Source of the DNA: JAEUIA01 sp034440255
GTDB lineage: Bacteria > Planctomycetota > UBA1135 > GCA-002686595
DNA: 64,000 bases
Direction: 5' to 3'
NCBI GenBank assembly: GCA_034440255.1
Contig: JAWXBU010000160.1
Location: forward strand, 1-64,000
Part shown: in pieces, positions 1 to 9,746 of the stretch
Numbering within the stretch: position 1 is the stretch's first letter
Layout: each line of letters opens with the position of its first letter
Position numbers and translations under genes: made by a program
The notes under the pieces: model-generated
What the model was told of the DNA's origin: nothing
The model's database searches: none
What the model saw: the letters and a program-made list of their open reading frames with translations, nothing else

Positions 1-2437
1 GGCAACCGCTGCCGGTCATCGAGAGGTTGTAGAGACCTTGGTCAGGATCGTTCGAGAAGATCTCGAGGTTGCCCGTGAACGGACCCGGGCCGGTCGGGTC
101 GAAGCGCACGGTCACGTCGACGTGAGCACCCGGCTGAACGAGGAACGGCTGAATCGGATTCGGCTGCACGACGAACGTCGCGTTGCCGGCCGTCACGTTG
201 ACGTGGTGCACGAGCAGATTCGCGCCGCCCGTGTTGAAGATCGAAACGATCTTGTCTTGGAACTCGCCCTCGCACTGCTCGTCGTAGTCGAGAGCCGCGT
301 TGACGGTGATGTTCGGCTGCGTACCGAGCTGAAGCGCGCGATTCACGACGAGCGCATAGTTCTGCGGACCGATCGGAACAGACGCGCCGATGACGCGAGC
401 GCGCCAGAAGCCTTGCGCCGGGTTTGCGACGATGCAGTTCTCGACCGTGTCGCGCACGTTCGCCACCGTGTTCGTGGCATTCGCCGTGACGTTCGCCGGA
501 TCACACGCGAACGGATGGAAGATCTGGTTCGTCGGGCTGATCAGCTCGAGGTTCAGGTTGTTGACGATGTCCGCGTTGGCGCTGTTGGTCGAACCTGCCG
601 GATCGATCCAGTTCAGCGTTGCGCGTAGGCTCGGCGTACCCGCAGGCACGGCGATCAGCCACGAATCGATTTCGCCGACGCCGACCGCTTCCGTGAGGAT
701 GCGCACCGGGCCTGCGTCGATCACTTGAGCTGCCGCGAGAGCGTCGAGGATGCCGTGCCCGAACAAGTAGTCGGGACCCGGGCGACCGGCGTCGACCGCC
801 GTGTTCACGAGCAAGGCCTTGATGATGTCGGGCGAAGGATCGAGGCCGAGGTAGACCTGACGGTAGCGCTCGAAGAGGAGTCCGATCGCGCCCGCCGTCG
901 TCGGCGTCGACATCGACGTGCCGCCGATGGAGCAGTAATCCAGGCCGTCACAAAAAAAGCTCGGGATGGTCGTACCGCCGGCCCAGGTCGACGTCAGTCC
1001 GGTGCCGTTGGCGACGATGTCCGGCTTGATGCGGCCGTCGTCGGCCGGACCCGAGGAGCTGAAGCCCGAGATTCCACCGAGGTCGAAGGTCGCGCCGACC
1101 GTGACCACGTTCTTCGAAATGCCCCACGTCGGAATGGTGTCGTAGCGCTGTCCATCCGCGCCGAGCGATCCATCGCAATCCGTCCCATCCATCGGATCGC
1201 AGTCGTCGCGATCGTTGCCCGACGACTTGCAGATGACGAGGCCGGTGATGCGAACGGCCTGGTCGAAGTCACCCGACTCGCCGTCGTAGGCGCCGAAGAG
1301 GTTGTTGTTGCCGTCGTCGGTGCCCTGGTCGTTCCAACCCAAGCCCGGACCCCACGAGTTGTTGGTGATCCTGATCGCTAGATTCGTTGAGCCGAGGACG
1401 TGCTCGTTGGCCGGATTGCCGTTGAAATTCCACGAGAACAACGTCGCCGCCGTGCTCATGCCGCGCGCGAGCGCGTTGTTCGTGCCATTGCCGATGATCG
1501 TGCCGGCGACGTGCGTCGAGTGGTCACCGTTGCTGGTGTTCTCGACGTTCGTGACGCGACCCGTCAGGTCAGGGTGAGTCTCACGGACGTTGCCTTCGTC
1601 CCATTCGCCGAAGATCACGCCTGCGCCGGTGAGGTTGTAGGGCGGAGCTTGGATCTCGTCGATGTTCGAAAGCGCGGCCGCGTCGACGTTGTCGGTGATG
1701 GGCGTGACCGGAATCGGCTCGATCGATTGCACGGACGAGCTCTGCGCGAGCATGGCGAGCTTCTGCGGCTGGCACGCAACTTCGATCTTCTTGTTCACGG
1801 CGAACGTGCGATCGGGCACGAGCACGCCGATCGTGTCGAGCGCGAGCAGAGCTTCACCGAGGCGCACGTCGTCGTAGAAGCGCACGCGCAGTTGGTAGCT
1901 GCCGTCGAGGCTCACCGCATTCGTGCGGATCTTGCCTTGGAACAGCTCGGCGACGAGCTTGTCCTCCGGCAGGACGTTCTCGAAACCGCGCACGAGGGCC
2001 GAGCCTTGCAGCGCTTCGAACGCCGAGCGCTTCACGCGCACGAGCCACGTCGTCGGCGTGAGGACTTCGAAGAAGCGCACGCCCGACTGGATCAAGCGAC
2101 CGCGCTCGGTCGCCGTCAGTTCATGCGTGAATTGGACGTAGAGATCGGCCTTGTCGTTCGTGTACGTCGGCGTCACGGTGCGCGACGGCAAGAACGAGCG
2201 CGAGGCGAGATCGACGACCAACGGTTGCAGACGCTGCGGCAATCCCTGGCGGAATTGCGCGGCCGCAGCCGGGTCGAACAGCTGCTGTTGCGCGCTCTGC
2301 GCCGTGAAAGCGACGGCCGGAACGATCGCTCCGACGGCGAGCAACGCGCCGAACGCGAACTGCATCGAAGGCAGCGAGCGCAGGAATGAATTGGGTTTTC
2401 CGGCAGGGCCGGACGGGGGGAGACTCGATCTCGACAT
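1..2437 (-). CDS. Secreted subtilisin-like (S8) serine protease, C-terminus beyond window
   Basis: Reading frame on the minus strand from ATG at 2437 runs open past base 1 (about 812 residues visible), so the gene is 3'-partial. The start is followed by a basic stretch and a hydrophobic segment (FAFGALLAVGAIVPAVAF) that looks like a signal peptide. The S8 catalytic triad is visible: Asp about residue 280 (GEWDEG), His about 309 (HSTHVAGT) and Ser about 508 (GTSMSTP). A proprotein convertase-like beta region and then an Ig-like 'choice-of-anchor' module (VRFDPTGPGPFTGNLEIFS) follow the catalytic domain, as in many secreted proteases of planctomycetes and myxobacteria. The protein probably degrades extracellular or periplasmic protein. 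Family assignment is firm; substrate and anchoring are not known because the C-terminus is missing. Confidence 0.93.
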   Translation of the reverse strand, partial: MSRSSLPPSGPAGKPNSFLRSLPSMQFAFGALLAVGAIVPAVAFTAQSAQQQLFDPAAAAQFRQGLPQRLQPLVVDLASRSFLPSRTVTPTYTNDKADLYVQFTHELTATERGRLIQSGVRFFEVLTPTTWLVRVKRSAFEALQGSALVRGFENVLPEDKLVAELFQGKIRTNAVSLDGSYQLRVRFYDDVRLGEALLALDTIGVLVPDRTFAVNKKIEVACQPQKLAMLAQSSSVQSIEPIPVTPITDNVDAAALSNIDEIQAPPYNLTGAGVIFGEWDEGNVRETHPDLTGRVTNVENTSNGDHSTHVAGTIIGNGTNNALARGMSTAATLFSWNFNGNPANEHVLGSTNLAIRITNNSWGPGLGWNDQGTDDGNNNLFGAYDGESGDFDQAVRITGLVICKSSGNDRDDCDPMDGTDCDGSLGADGQRYDTIPTWGISKNVVTVGATFDLGGISGFSSSGPADDGRIKPDIVANGTGLTSTWAGGTTIPSFFCDGLDYCSIGGTSMSTPTTAGAIGLLFERYRQVYLGLDPSPDIIKALLVNTAVDAGRPGPDYLFGHGILDALAAAQVIDAGPVRILTEAVGVGEIDSWLIAVPAGTPSLRATLNWIDPAGSTNSANADIVNNLNLELISPTNQIFHPFACDPANVTANATNTVANVRDTVENCIVANPAQGFWRARVIGASVPIGPQNYALVVNRALQLGTQPNITVNAALDYDEQCEGEFQDKIVSIFNTGGANLLVHHVNVTAGNATFVVQPNPIQPFLVQPGAHVDVTVRFDPTGPGPFTGNLEIFSNDPDQGLYNLSMTGSGC

Positions 2438-2792
2438 GGTTGTCCCTTTGGGCAAGACGTGCGGTGGAGCGGATACGCACTGACGGGACACGAGCGAGAT
2501 CAGGCGCGCACACGGGTTGGATGATCCACGTGTGAAGCATCCGCGGGGGACGAGAATGCTTCGAGGCGACTTTTCTGCTCAGGAGCCAGCAGGCGGGGGG
2601 GAAGTCGTAATCGGTCATGTTACTTGCAGCGCCAAAAAGCCACAAGTGGGTCTGCAGAGCCGACAACAACTCACGTGTTCCATCCGTGCGCGCCCGAATT
2701 CGTCACAGGAAATTCTCGAACTCTTTTCCGAATCCACGGGTTTGCGGCGACACCTCGACGGCGAGTTGGTCGAACACGCCGAAGTAGCGGCC
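2438..2792. other. Gene-free stretch upstream of the S8 protease
   Basis: This 355-base interval separates two minus-strand genes, so it should carry the protease promoter and any terminator of the gene behind it. On the minus strand an AAGGGA-like ribosome binding site lies just before the ATG at 2437. I see no convincing coding frame, clear -35/-10 pair or hairpin with a T-tract. A run of eight G residues lies near 2597. Confidence 0.6.
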
Positions 2793-4547
2793 CTACTCGG
2801 CCTCGAGGACCACTTCGAGTGTTCCGATCTGCCCTGAGACGAGGGTGAACGGAACCCGCCGCGTGCGGAATCCGGCCTTGTGCACGGCGATCTCGAACGG
2901 TCCAAAACACCCTGCCGACAGGACGAAAGTCGCTTCATCCGAGCGCGGGGCGTGCGCGATCCCGAAGACGGCGAGTGCGTCCGCTTCGACCATCAGCGCG
3001 GCCACTTCGTCGCCTCGTGAGTCGAACACCTTGGCGCGCGCGGACAACGTGGCACCGGATTGATCGCGCACGAGGAGCTCCACGCCGCCGCGGCGGTTCA
3101 CGCCGACCCGCGGTGTCACCACGCCGGAGTCGGGCACGTTCACGGCGAATTCGACGTCGCAATTCGAACGGAGCGACACAGGTGTGTCTCCATCCATCGT
3201 CGAAGGCGCGCTCCACGTTCGACCGGATCGCAGGGTCACCATCCAGTTGCCCGAGGGCACGTCTGCGATGACGAACATCTTCGTCGCTGCATCGCGCTGG
3301 ACCGTGCGCTCGAACGCAGATCCGTGCATCAGCGGCGAGCGTGGTCGGAACACGAACACGGCCGTGTCGACGCCCGCCTTCGCCTCGTCGTCGACGACCA
3401 CTCGAGCCGTGACGGACTGCAGGTCGAGCTCCACGGATTCGGTGAGACGCTCTCCGTCGATCAAACCGCGCAATTGCATGCGCTTCGTCTCGAAGCCGCG
3501 TCGCGTCAGGATCAGTGGGTACGCGAGCGCCGGTTGCAGCATCACCACGAGTCGTCCGGCGTCGTCGGACGTGCGCGTGAACTGCCGATCACCGGCCTCG
3601 ATCTGCACTTCCACACAGCACAGCGGAACCCCTTTCGAGCGGATGTCGAGCTCCAATCGCGCTGCGGGAAGCGCGAAATCGACGTGGCTTTTCGGCGCAT
3701 TCACGCGCACGGCCGCGACGCGATTGACGTCGACCGCGACGTCGCGCTGACGCACGGTCAGCAAGCGCACGACGTGCTCGCCGCGGTCGAGTCCTGTGGC
3801 CGCGTAGTTTCCTTGCGCGTCGGTGTGCGCCGTCGTCGACGCGCGCACGAATCGATCGGTGCGCCACGCATATCGCAATCCTCCGACCTCGAGCACGTCG
3901 CAGCCGAGACAAGTCGCGATCACGACTTCGGCGCGCGCTAGCGGCTGTCCGCCGACGAGCACGGTGCCGGCGATCTCAGCGCCTCTTTCGAGAACGAAGG
4001 GTTCCAAGTCGACACGGCTCCCGACCGCGGAATCGACTCGACGGGCAGTCGTCGCGAAGCCCGTCGCGAAGACGGCGACGAGTAGCGTCCCGGTCCACTT
4101 CGTGCGCACGCACGCGCGACCGTCGTCCGCCGTGGCCGACTCGACGAAGTCGCGCGTGCGCGGCCCGTTCGCATCGCATTCGAAGAGCACCACGTGCGCT
4201 CCGCCGATGCGCTTGCCGTTCTCGTCCTCCAGCGTCGTCGTGATCGTCGCTTCCTTCGAGTTCGTGCCGCAGCGCGCTTCGTCGAACGGACGTTCCACGA
4301 TTCCGCGGCGCGCTTCGTCGACGGGGTTCGCGAGCAGGTGAGCGGGAGTCGGCCCCGACTCGAGTGAGAATCCGAAGTCGTGGTCAGCGGCGAGCGGCGC
4401 GGGCTCGGAGCGCTGCACGGCCAGTCCGGCGCCCCACAGACCGGCCGCGATCGAGGCGGCCACGACGACGAGGACGGTCCACTGGTTCGCGGGGGTTTTC
4501 ACGGTGGTTCGCGACGGCGTGGACGTGCTACGCAGGGTGCGGAGCAC
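2793..4547 (-). CDS. Membrane-anchored protein with carboxypeptidase-regulatory-like domains
   Basis: The 584-residue frame starts with a single hydrophobic segment (WTVLVVVAASIAAGLWGAGL, about residues 23-42) and continues as a beta-rich extracytoplasmic protein. A carboxypeptidase regulatory-like motif is recognisable around residues 190-260 (GTVLVGGQPLARAEV, then TDAQGNYAATGLDRGEH), with weaker similar repeats further on and a last one near the C-terminus. Such domains are transthyretin-like beta sandwiches, often binding partners or surface adhesins and not enzymes. I see no catalytic motif. The annotated GTG start at 4547 is uncertain: a GTG at 4502 would begin MKTPANQW just before the membrane segment and is equally credible. 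It may be cotranscribed with the protease downstream, but a 355-base gap argues for separate promoters. Confidence 0.75.
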   Translation of the reverse strand: MLRTLRSTSTPSRTTVKTPANQWTVLVVVAASIAAGLWGAGLAVQRSEPAPLAADHDFGFSLESGPTPAHLLANPVDEARRGIVERPFDEARCGTNSKEATITTTLEDENGKRIGGAHVVLFECDANGPRTRDFVESATADDGRACVRTKWTGTLLVAVFATGFATTARRVDSAVGSRVDLEPFVLERGAEIAGTVLVGGQPLARAEVVIATCLGCDVLEVGGLRYAWRTDRFVRASTTAHTDAQGNYAATGLDRGEHVVRLLTVRQRDVAVDVNRVAAVRVNAPKSHVDFALPAARLELDIRSKGVPLCCVEVQIEAGDRQFTRTSDDAGRLVVMLQPALAYPLILTRRGFETKRMQLRGLIDGERLTESVELDLQSVTARVVVDDEAKAGVDTAVFVFRPRSPLMHGSAFERTVQRDAATKMFVIADVPSGNWMVTLRSGRTWSAPSTMDGDTPVSLRSNCDVEFAVNVPDSGVVTPRVGVNRRGGVELLVRDQSGATLSARAKVFDSRGDEVAALMVEADALAVFGIAHAPRSDEATFVLSAGCFGPFEIAVHKAGFRTRRVPFTLVSGQIGTLEVVLEAE

Positions 4548-4625
4548 CGGTTGGTCACGTTACGCGAAATTCGCCGAGTGTCGCTCGCTTGACGATCGAA
4601 CGCGACTCGTCGAACGTACACAGAA

Positions 4626-5729
4626 GTGGAACGTCGAGTCGAAAGTGCATTGCTCGTCGGCGTCGACGGCGGCGCGACCGAGGTGAAGGCGCACGCGATC
4701 GTCGAAGTCGACGGGGCGCTCACGACGAGCCACGCGCACGCGGGCTTTCGCTACGAGCGCGTGGACGGCTTCGCGCCCGTCGACCTTTCTCGCCAACTGG
4801 ACGAGCGCGCGCGCGGCGAAGTGCGTTGTTGTGCGCTCGAACACGCTCAGGGCGAACGGTGGATCGAGGCGTTCGCCAACGCGATCGAATCCGTCGCGGC
4901 ATGTGCGAGCACAGCGCAGCTCCAAGTCGGAATCTGCGCGCCGGGGCTCAAGACTCTCGATGCACGCGGCCTCGCAGTGGTGAAGAATGGTCCGCGCATC
5001 GTCGATTTCGTCGATCGACTCGAAGCGCGTCTCGTGCGCACCGGTCTCGTGCTCGCGCGTCCGATTCCTGAGCTCGTCGGTGACGGCGTCGCATGCGGAC
5101 TCGGTGAACAAGCGAGTGCGCAGGGTGGACTCCGCGCCGTCTCGAACGCCTACTACGTCGGTGGAGGAACGGGAATCGCCGAGTGTTTCGTGCTGGAGGG
5201 CCGCGTCGTTTCTCTCGACGAAGTCGCGGACATTGCGCGAAAGGCCTGGTCGATGACGAGTTCGCTCGGCCACGATTTCGAGTCTTCGGTGAGCGCGCGC
5301 GGCCTCAACGCGCGTTTCGTCGAGCTCGGCGGCCGCGCAGACGTGATGCCCGAAACGACTCTCGCGAACCGTGACGACGCCGCTTGGCCGACGAAGCACG
5401 CGTCCGGCGACGACCGAGTCGCGGCAAGAACGGACGAGAGCGCCGCAGCTCGAGCGTTCGCCGAGTGCGCCGCGATGCTCGCCGAACTCGTGAACTTGCG
5501 CGTCGAAGAAATGCGACGTGCGCGCGGCATCACGCTCGAACGCGTCGTCGTCGGACAACGCCTCGGCGCGCTCTTCGCGGAGCCGCGGATGCGCTCGTAC
5601 CTGCTCGAGCCGGCTGAGCGCGTGTGCTCGATCCCGATCCATCCGAGCACGCTGCGCGCGAGTCCGGCGATCGGCGCGGCGCGTTGGGCGAGCCTGCAGG
5701 ATTCACGAGGCGCGACGCATGCCGGTTAG
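4626..5729 (+). CDS. ROK-like sugar kinase / BadF-type ATPase
   Basis: The N-terminus carries the phosphate-1 motif of the actin-like ATPase superfamily (LLVGVDGGATEVKAHAI). The segment PIPELVGDGVACGLGEQ corresponds to the ROK catalytic region (normally NDANxAALGE, with the Asp kept but the Asn replaced), and YYVGGGTGIAECFVLEG to the phosphate-2 GTGIG region. The C-terminal PSTLRASPAIGAA also fits ROK proteins. The Cys-rich zinc motif of typical ROK kinases (CxCGxxGC) is absent. It would phosphorylate a sugar or amino sugar in the cytoplasm; the next gene, a sodium:solute symporter, overlaps it by 11 bases and could import the substrate. BadF/BadG family membership is the alternative. GTG at 4626 is chosen because it leaves room for the first beta strand; an upstream ribosome binding site is weak. 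Confidence 0.7.
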   Translation: MERRVESALLVGVDGGATEVKAHAIVEVDGALTTSHAHAGFRYERVDGFAPVDLSRQLDERARGEVRCCALEHAQGERWIEAFANAIESVAACASTAQLQVGICAPGLKTLDARGLAVVKNGPRIVDFVDRLEARLVRTGLVLARPIPELVGDGVACGLGEQASAQGGLRAVSNAYYVGGGTGIAECFVLEGRVVSLDEVADIARKAWSMTSSLGHDFESSVSARGLNARFVELGGRADVMPETTLANRDDAAWPTKHASGDDRVAARTDESAAARAFAECAAMLAELVNLRVEEMRRARGITLERVVVGQRLGALFAEPRMRSYLLEPAERVCSIPIHPSTLRASPAIGAARWASLQDSRGATHAG

Positions 5730-7515
5730 CGCGCCCGCAGCGTTCGGGACCAGCGACTGGATCGTCGTGTTCGGCGTGCTCGCCGCGACGACGGTTTTGG
5801 GCCTTTTTCTCGGGAAAGGCGCCACGATTCGCGAATTCTTCCTCGGCGGGCGGCGCTTGCCCTGGTGGTCGGTCAGCGCATCCATCGTCGCCACCGAGAT
5901 CAGTGCGGTGACGCTCGTCAGCGTGCCGTTCCTCGTGTTCAAACCGGGCGGCAATTTCGCGTACCTGCAGCTCATCTTGATCGGTTCGGTACTCGCGCGG
6001 CTCGCGATCGCGTGGTGGCTCGTGCCGGTTTATTTCGAGCGCGAGATCTACAGCCCGTACGACTTCATCGGTGCGCGACTCGGCCGGCGCGCGAAGGATC
6101 TCGCGACCGCTTTGTTCGCGGTCGGAGGCGTGCTCGGTCAAGCGTCGCGTGTCTACTTGACTGCGCTCGTGCTCGAGATCGTGCTCGCCGGACCGCTCGC
6201 GACCTTGTCCGCGGCGACGCACGTGCCGACGTTGGCGTTGTCGATCGCGCTGCTCACGCTGTTCGCCGTTCTGTGGACGTGGATCGGCGGAATGGCAGCT
6301 GTCATCTGGACGGATTTCGTCTTGTTCTTCGTCTTCACTGCGTCGGCGATCGCCTTGCTCTTCGTCGTCGCGGGCAAGCTCGATCTCGGCTTCGAGCGCA
6401 TCTGGCGCGTCGGTATCGATGCGCACAAATTCGATCTCCTCGATTTCGACACCAGTCCGGCTCGCGCGTTCACGTTCTGGACTGCGACGATCGCCGCGAG
6501 TTGGGGCGGCATCGCGTCGTATGGCATCGATCAGCTGATGGCGCAGCGCATCTTCTGTTGTCGCAGCGTCGCGGACGCGCGCAAGGCGGTCGTGTGGTCG
6601 TCCGTCGGCGTGATCGTTCCGGTGCTCGTAGCCGTCGTCGGTGTCGGGCTCTTCGCTTACTACGAGCGCAATCCGATGTCCGAATCGGCCCTCGCGCTGT
6701 ACGCGAAGAAGGGCGAGAACCTGCTCTTGATCTTCACGACCGATGTCGTGCCGAGCGGATGGAAAGGGCTCGTCGTCGCGGGCATCTTTGCCGCTGCGAT
6801 ATCGAGTTTGGACGGCATTTTGACGGCACTTTCGCAGGTCACGCTGTCGTCGGTCTTCGCACCGCTGCGACGTCGGTCGATCGAGCGCATGGCGCCGAGC
6901 GCACGTCCGAGCGCCGCAGTGGAAGAGCGCCGCGCCGTGCGCATCGCGCGTCTCCTCGTGATCGTTTTCGGACTGGTGTTGGGCGTGCTCGCGTTCGCGA
7001 TGGACGAACTGTCGCGGCACTTCGGTTCGATCCTCGAACTCGCGCTGACGATGGCCACGTTCACGCAAGGTGCCTTGCTCGCCGGATTCGCGCTGGCACT
7101 GCTCGCACCGCGAATCGGTGGTTCGGGGTTCATGTGGTCGGCGCCGTACTCGAGCGCATTCGTCTTCGCGTTGGCGTGGCACGGCGAGACGGCGCGCACG
7201 CTGATCGTCGCTGCGGCGATCACGTTTTTCTGCACGTGGTTTTTCATGCGGACGGTCCCAGACCTGAAGAGCGGCGAACCCGTGAAGCGCGTCGCTCTCC
7301 AATTCGCGATTCTCGTGCTCGCGCTACTCGTGCTGGTCTGGATTCAGCGCCACGGACTCGTCGTCGTGGAGAAAGACGCGCACACCGATTCCGAGTGGCT
7401 CTCTCTGCCCGTCGCATTCCCGTGGTACGTGCCGATCGCGTCGACGCTCGCGTTCGTGCTCGGCCTGGTTTGGGCGCGGGACGAGGGGCCTACCAGCCTG
7501 GAATTCGCAGGCTGA
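5719..7515 (+). CDS. Sodium:solute symporter (SSS family)
   Basis: The 598-residue product is a polytopic membrane protein with roughly thirteen hydrophobic helices. Family hallmarks are the early FFLGGRRLPWWSVSASIVAT region, which matches the SSS helix-1/2 signature in which a small-residue-rich helix follows the GGR loop, and the GIDQLMAQRIFCCRS stretch typical of the helix-6/7 loop. ATG at 5719 is chosen over upstream in-frame codons because translation from there starts just before the first membrane helix and overlaps the kinase gene stop by 11 bases, indicating coupling. It likely takes up a sugar, sialic acid-like sugar or other organic solute using the sodium gradient, and the adjacent kinase suggests a sugar. 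Substrate cannot be read from sequence. Confidence 0.9.
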   Translation: MPVSAPAAFGTSDWIVVFGVLAATTVLGLFLGKGATIREFFLGGRRLPWWSVSASIVATEISAVTLVSVPFLVFKPGGNFAYLQLILIGSVLARLAIAWWLVPVYFEREIYSPYDFIGARLGRRAKDLATALFAVGGVLGQASRVYLTALVLEIVLAGPLATLSAATHVPTLALSIALLTLFAVLWTWIGGMAAVIWTDFVLFFVFTASAIALLFVVAGKLDLGFERIWRVGIDAHKFDLLDFDTSPARAFTFWTATIAASWGGIASYGIDQLMAQRIFCCRSVADARKAVVWSSVGVIVPVLVAVVGVGLFAYYERNPMSESALALYAKKGENLLLIFTTDVVPSGWKGLVVAGIFAAAISSLDGILTALSQVTLSSVFAPLRRRSIERMAPSARPSAAVEERRAVRIARLLVIVFGLVLGVLAFAMDELSRHFGSILELALTMATFTQGALLAGFALALLAPRIGGSGFMWSAPYSSAFVFALAWHGETARTLIVAAAITFFCTWFFMRTVPDLKSGEPVKRVALQFAILVLALLVLVWIQRHGLVVVEKDAHTDSEWLSLPVAFPWYVPIASTLAFVLGLVWARDEGPTSLEFAG

Positions 7516-7636
7516 CGGAATCGACCGACTCGTTCGACCCGCGCGCGCTTGGTACGTTCCGATCGCTTCGACGATCGTGTGCGATTGCGGCCCGAGCTGG
7601 GCTGGCGACGGCGAATCGTGGAGCACCTGAACACGT

Positions 7637-8845
7637 GTGAGCCGCATGCACCGATCGATCGCAATCTTCGCCTTCCTCCTCGTCGCACTGTCGAGCTACG
7701 TCTCGAGCGCGTGCCAAGCCACGACGCCCGTCAAGCGTCCGCGACTCTCCGAACACGCGATGTGGGTCACGCGTTGGGACTACAAAACAGCAGCCGATTG
7801 CCGCGCGATCGCCGAGAATTGCCGCGCGAACGGCATCGACACGATCTTGTTCCAAGTGCGCGGCAACGCGACGGCTTTCTACCGCTCGAAGCTCGAGCCG
7901 TGGGCCGAACAGTTCGGGTTCAAGGACCCTGGTTTCGATCCGCTCGCGACCATGATCGAAGAGACGCACAGTCGCGGCATGCGACTCGTCGCCTGGGTGA
8001 ACGCGGTGCCGGCGTGGTGGGGGACGACGCCGCCCAGTGATCCGAACCATGTCTACAACAAGCATCCTGAATGGATGTGGTACGACCAATACGGCAAGCG
8101 CCAAGCGTTGAGTGAAAAGTTCTACGTCTCGTTGAATCCCTGCCTGCCCGAAGTGCGCGCACACGTCGTCGCGGTGATAGGCGAGATCGTGTCGAACTAC
8201 GCGATCGACGGAGTGCATCTCGACTACATGCGCTTCCCGAACGAAGCGCCCGCGACGCCGGCCGGGACCGATATCGACTACCCGCGCGATGCAAAAACGG
8301 TCGCGTTGTTCACGAAGGCGACGAAGAAGACGCCCGAACAGGACGGCGCGGCCTGGAAGAGTTGGCGCACGGCACAAGTCACCGAACTCGTGCGGCAAAT
8401 TCGTGCGAAAGTGCGCTCGCTGAAGCCCGAAATCGAACTTTCGTCGGCCGTTGGCGTGAAGCGCGAGAGCGCGCTGGCGCATCATCAAGACGCGTACACC
8501 TGGCTCAAAGAAGACCTCGTCGACACCGTCTATCCGATGAACTACACCGGCGACCCGAAGGTGTTCGCGACTCGTACCGACGCGTGGAACCAAGCGGCGC
8601 CGGGCGAGCGCATCGTGCAGGGCGTCAACTTCGGGATGGGCACGTCGGACACCATGCGGGCACAAGTGCAAGCTGCGCTCGAAAAGAGCGAGGGCTTTGC
8701 GATCTTCGCGTACTCGTCGCTGTTCCCATCGCCCGTCGACGCCGTCGACCGACCCGATCCGAAGCAACGCGCTGAACGCGACGCGCTCTCGAAAATCGTC
8801 CAAGCATGGCTGCGCGAGTTGAAGCCCAAGGCCACACAGCGCTGA
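7637..8845 (+). CDS. GHL10/DUF187-type glycoside hydrolase, exported
   Basis: This 402-residue protein begins with a hydrophobic export signal (IAIFAFLLVALSSYVSS) ending at a Cys, so it may be a lipoprotein, though the lipobox is not canonical. The mature part is a TIM-barrel of the glycosyl-hydrolase-like family 10: MWVTRWDY and ILFQVRGNATAFYRS at the first strands, DPLATMIEETHSRGMRLVAWVN, then IDGVHLDYMRFP and VDTVYPMNYTGD, the last two carrying the acidic residues thought to be catalytic in the family. It probably cleaves a polysaccharide outside the cytoplasm and could feed the symporter/kinase pair upstream. GTG at 7637 and ATG at 7646 are both possible starts. Confidence 0.87.
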   Translation: MSRMHRSIAIFAFLLVALSSYVSSACQATTPVKRPRLSEHAMWVTRWDYKTAADCRAIAENCRANGIDTILFQVRGNATAFYRSKLEPWAEQFGFKDPGFDPLATMIEETHSRGMRLVAWVNAVPAWWGTTPPSDPNHVYNKHPEWMWYDQYGKRQALSEKFYVSLNPCLPEVRAHVVAVIGEIVSNYAIDGVHLDYMRFPNEAPATPAGTDIDYPRDAKTVALFTKATKKTPEQDGAAWKSWRTAQVTELVRQIRAKVRSLKPEIELSSAVGVKRESALAHHQDAYTWLKEDLVDTVYPMNYTGDPKVFATRTDAWNQAAPGERIVQGVNFGMGTSDTMRAQVQAALEKSEGFAIFAYSSLFPSPVDAVDRPDPKQRAERDALSKIVQAWLRELKPKATQR

Positions 8846-8970
8846 TTTTTCCGCACGTGCTCGAGCGGCACTTCGCCGTGCTGTCTACCGTGCCGAAAAA
8901 GCGCTGGGCCCCAGTCCTCCTCGCGGTTGATTCTTCGGAAGGAATGTCTCAAGAACGGCCGCACATTCCG

Positions 8971-8975
8971 AGGAG
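8971..8975 (+). promoter_or_regulatory. Ribosome binding site fixing the pirin start
   Basis: AGGAG lies five bases before ATG at 8981 and decides between this start and an in-frame upstream one at 8927. Confidence 0.7.
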
Positions 8976-8980
8976 ATCCC

Positions 8981-9679
8981 ATGCTGAACATTCGCCGAAG
9001 CCGCGAGCGCGGACATCAAGACCACGGTTGGTTGGACACGTACCACACGTTTTCGTTCGCCGATTACTACGACGAAGACCACATGGCGTTCCGGGACCTG
9101 CGCGTGATCAACGAGGACATCGTGCAGCCGGGGCTGGGTTTCCCGCGTCACGGTCACCGCGACATGGAGATCCTGACGTGGATCCTCGAGGGTGCTCTCG
9201 AACACAAGGACTCGATGGGTTCGGGCGGCATCATCAAACCGGGCGAGATGCAGTACATGTCCGCGGGGAGCGGAGTGATGCACAGCGAGTTCAACGCGTC
9301 GCGCACCGAACGCGTGCACTTGCTGCAGATCTGGATCGTGCCGGCGAAGCACGGCGTGAAGCCGCGCTATGCGCAGCAGGATTTCGGTGCAGCGCTCGCG
9401 AAAAACGGGCTGGTGAAGATCGCGTCACCGGAGGGCGACGGCGATTCGATCGCGATCCACCAAGACGTATCGTTGTTCGCCGCACGGCCCGCGATGGAAA
9501 CGACGCTCGTGCACGAGTTCGCGCCTGGCCGAGCTGGTTGGTTGCAAGTCGCACGTGGCAAGCTGCGCGTGAACGACGTGGAGCTGTCGGCCGGTGACGG
9601 ACTCGCGATCGAGCGCGAGCCTAGAATCACGATTCAGGCCGAAAACGCTGCTGAATTTTTGCTGTTCGACTTGGCCTGA
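8981..9679 (+). CDS. Pirin family protein (bicupin)
   Basis: The 232-residue protein has the pirin N-terminal cupin signature: LDTYHTFSFADYYD, FPRHGHRDMEILTWILEG and the metal-ligand region SAGSGVMHSEFN, giving the His/His/His/Glu set expected for an iron or other metal site. A second, C-terminal cupin follows (HEFAPGRAGWLQVARGKLRV). Length matches YhaK-like short pirins with quercetin 2,3-dioxygenase-type activity in some members. Role here is unknown; pirins are cytosolic and are often stress-related. It sits alone between the hydrolase and the BNR region, with its own good ribosome binding site. Confidence 0.9.
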   Translation: MLNIRRSRERGHQDHGWLDTYHTFSFADYYDEDHMAFRDLRVINEDIVQPGLGFPRHGHRDMEILTWILEGALEHKDSMGSGGIIKPGEMQYMSAGSGVMHSEFNASRTERVHLLQIWIVPAKHGVKPRYAQQDFGAALAKNGLVKIASPEGDGDSIAIHQDVSLFAARPAMETTLVHEFAPGRAGWLQVARGKLRVNDVELSAGDGLAIEREPRITIQAENAAEFLLFDLA

Positions 9680-9746
9680 ACGCTGCGCCAGATCCAGCTC
9701 AGCGCTTCGCGATGCGAACCTTCGCCTTGAATACCTGCAAGGTGCA

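Noticed and set aside
1400..2389. Plus-strand frame of 329 residues opposite the S8 protease.
   Set aside because: It is antisense to the catalytic and N-terminal parts of the protease and its composition is that of an opposite-strand shadow.
5530..7302. Long minus-strand open frame (590 residues) opposite the symporter gene.
   Set aside because: It is antisense to a clearly conserved membrane protein, has the low-complexity charge pattern (Arg/Asp/Glu/His) of a shadow frame in high-GC DNA, and shows no family motif.
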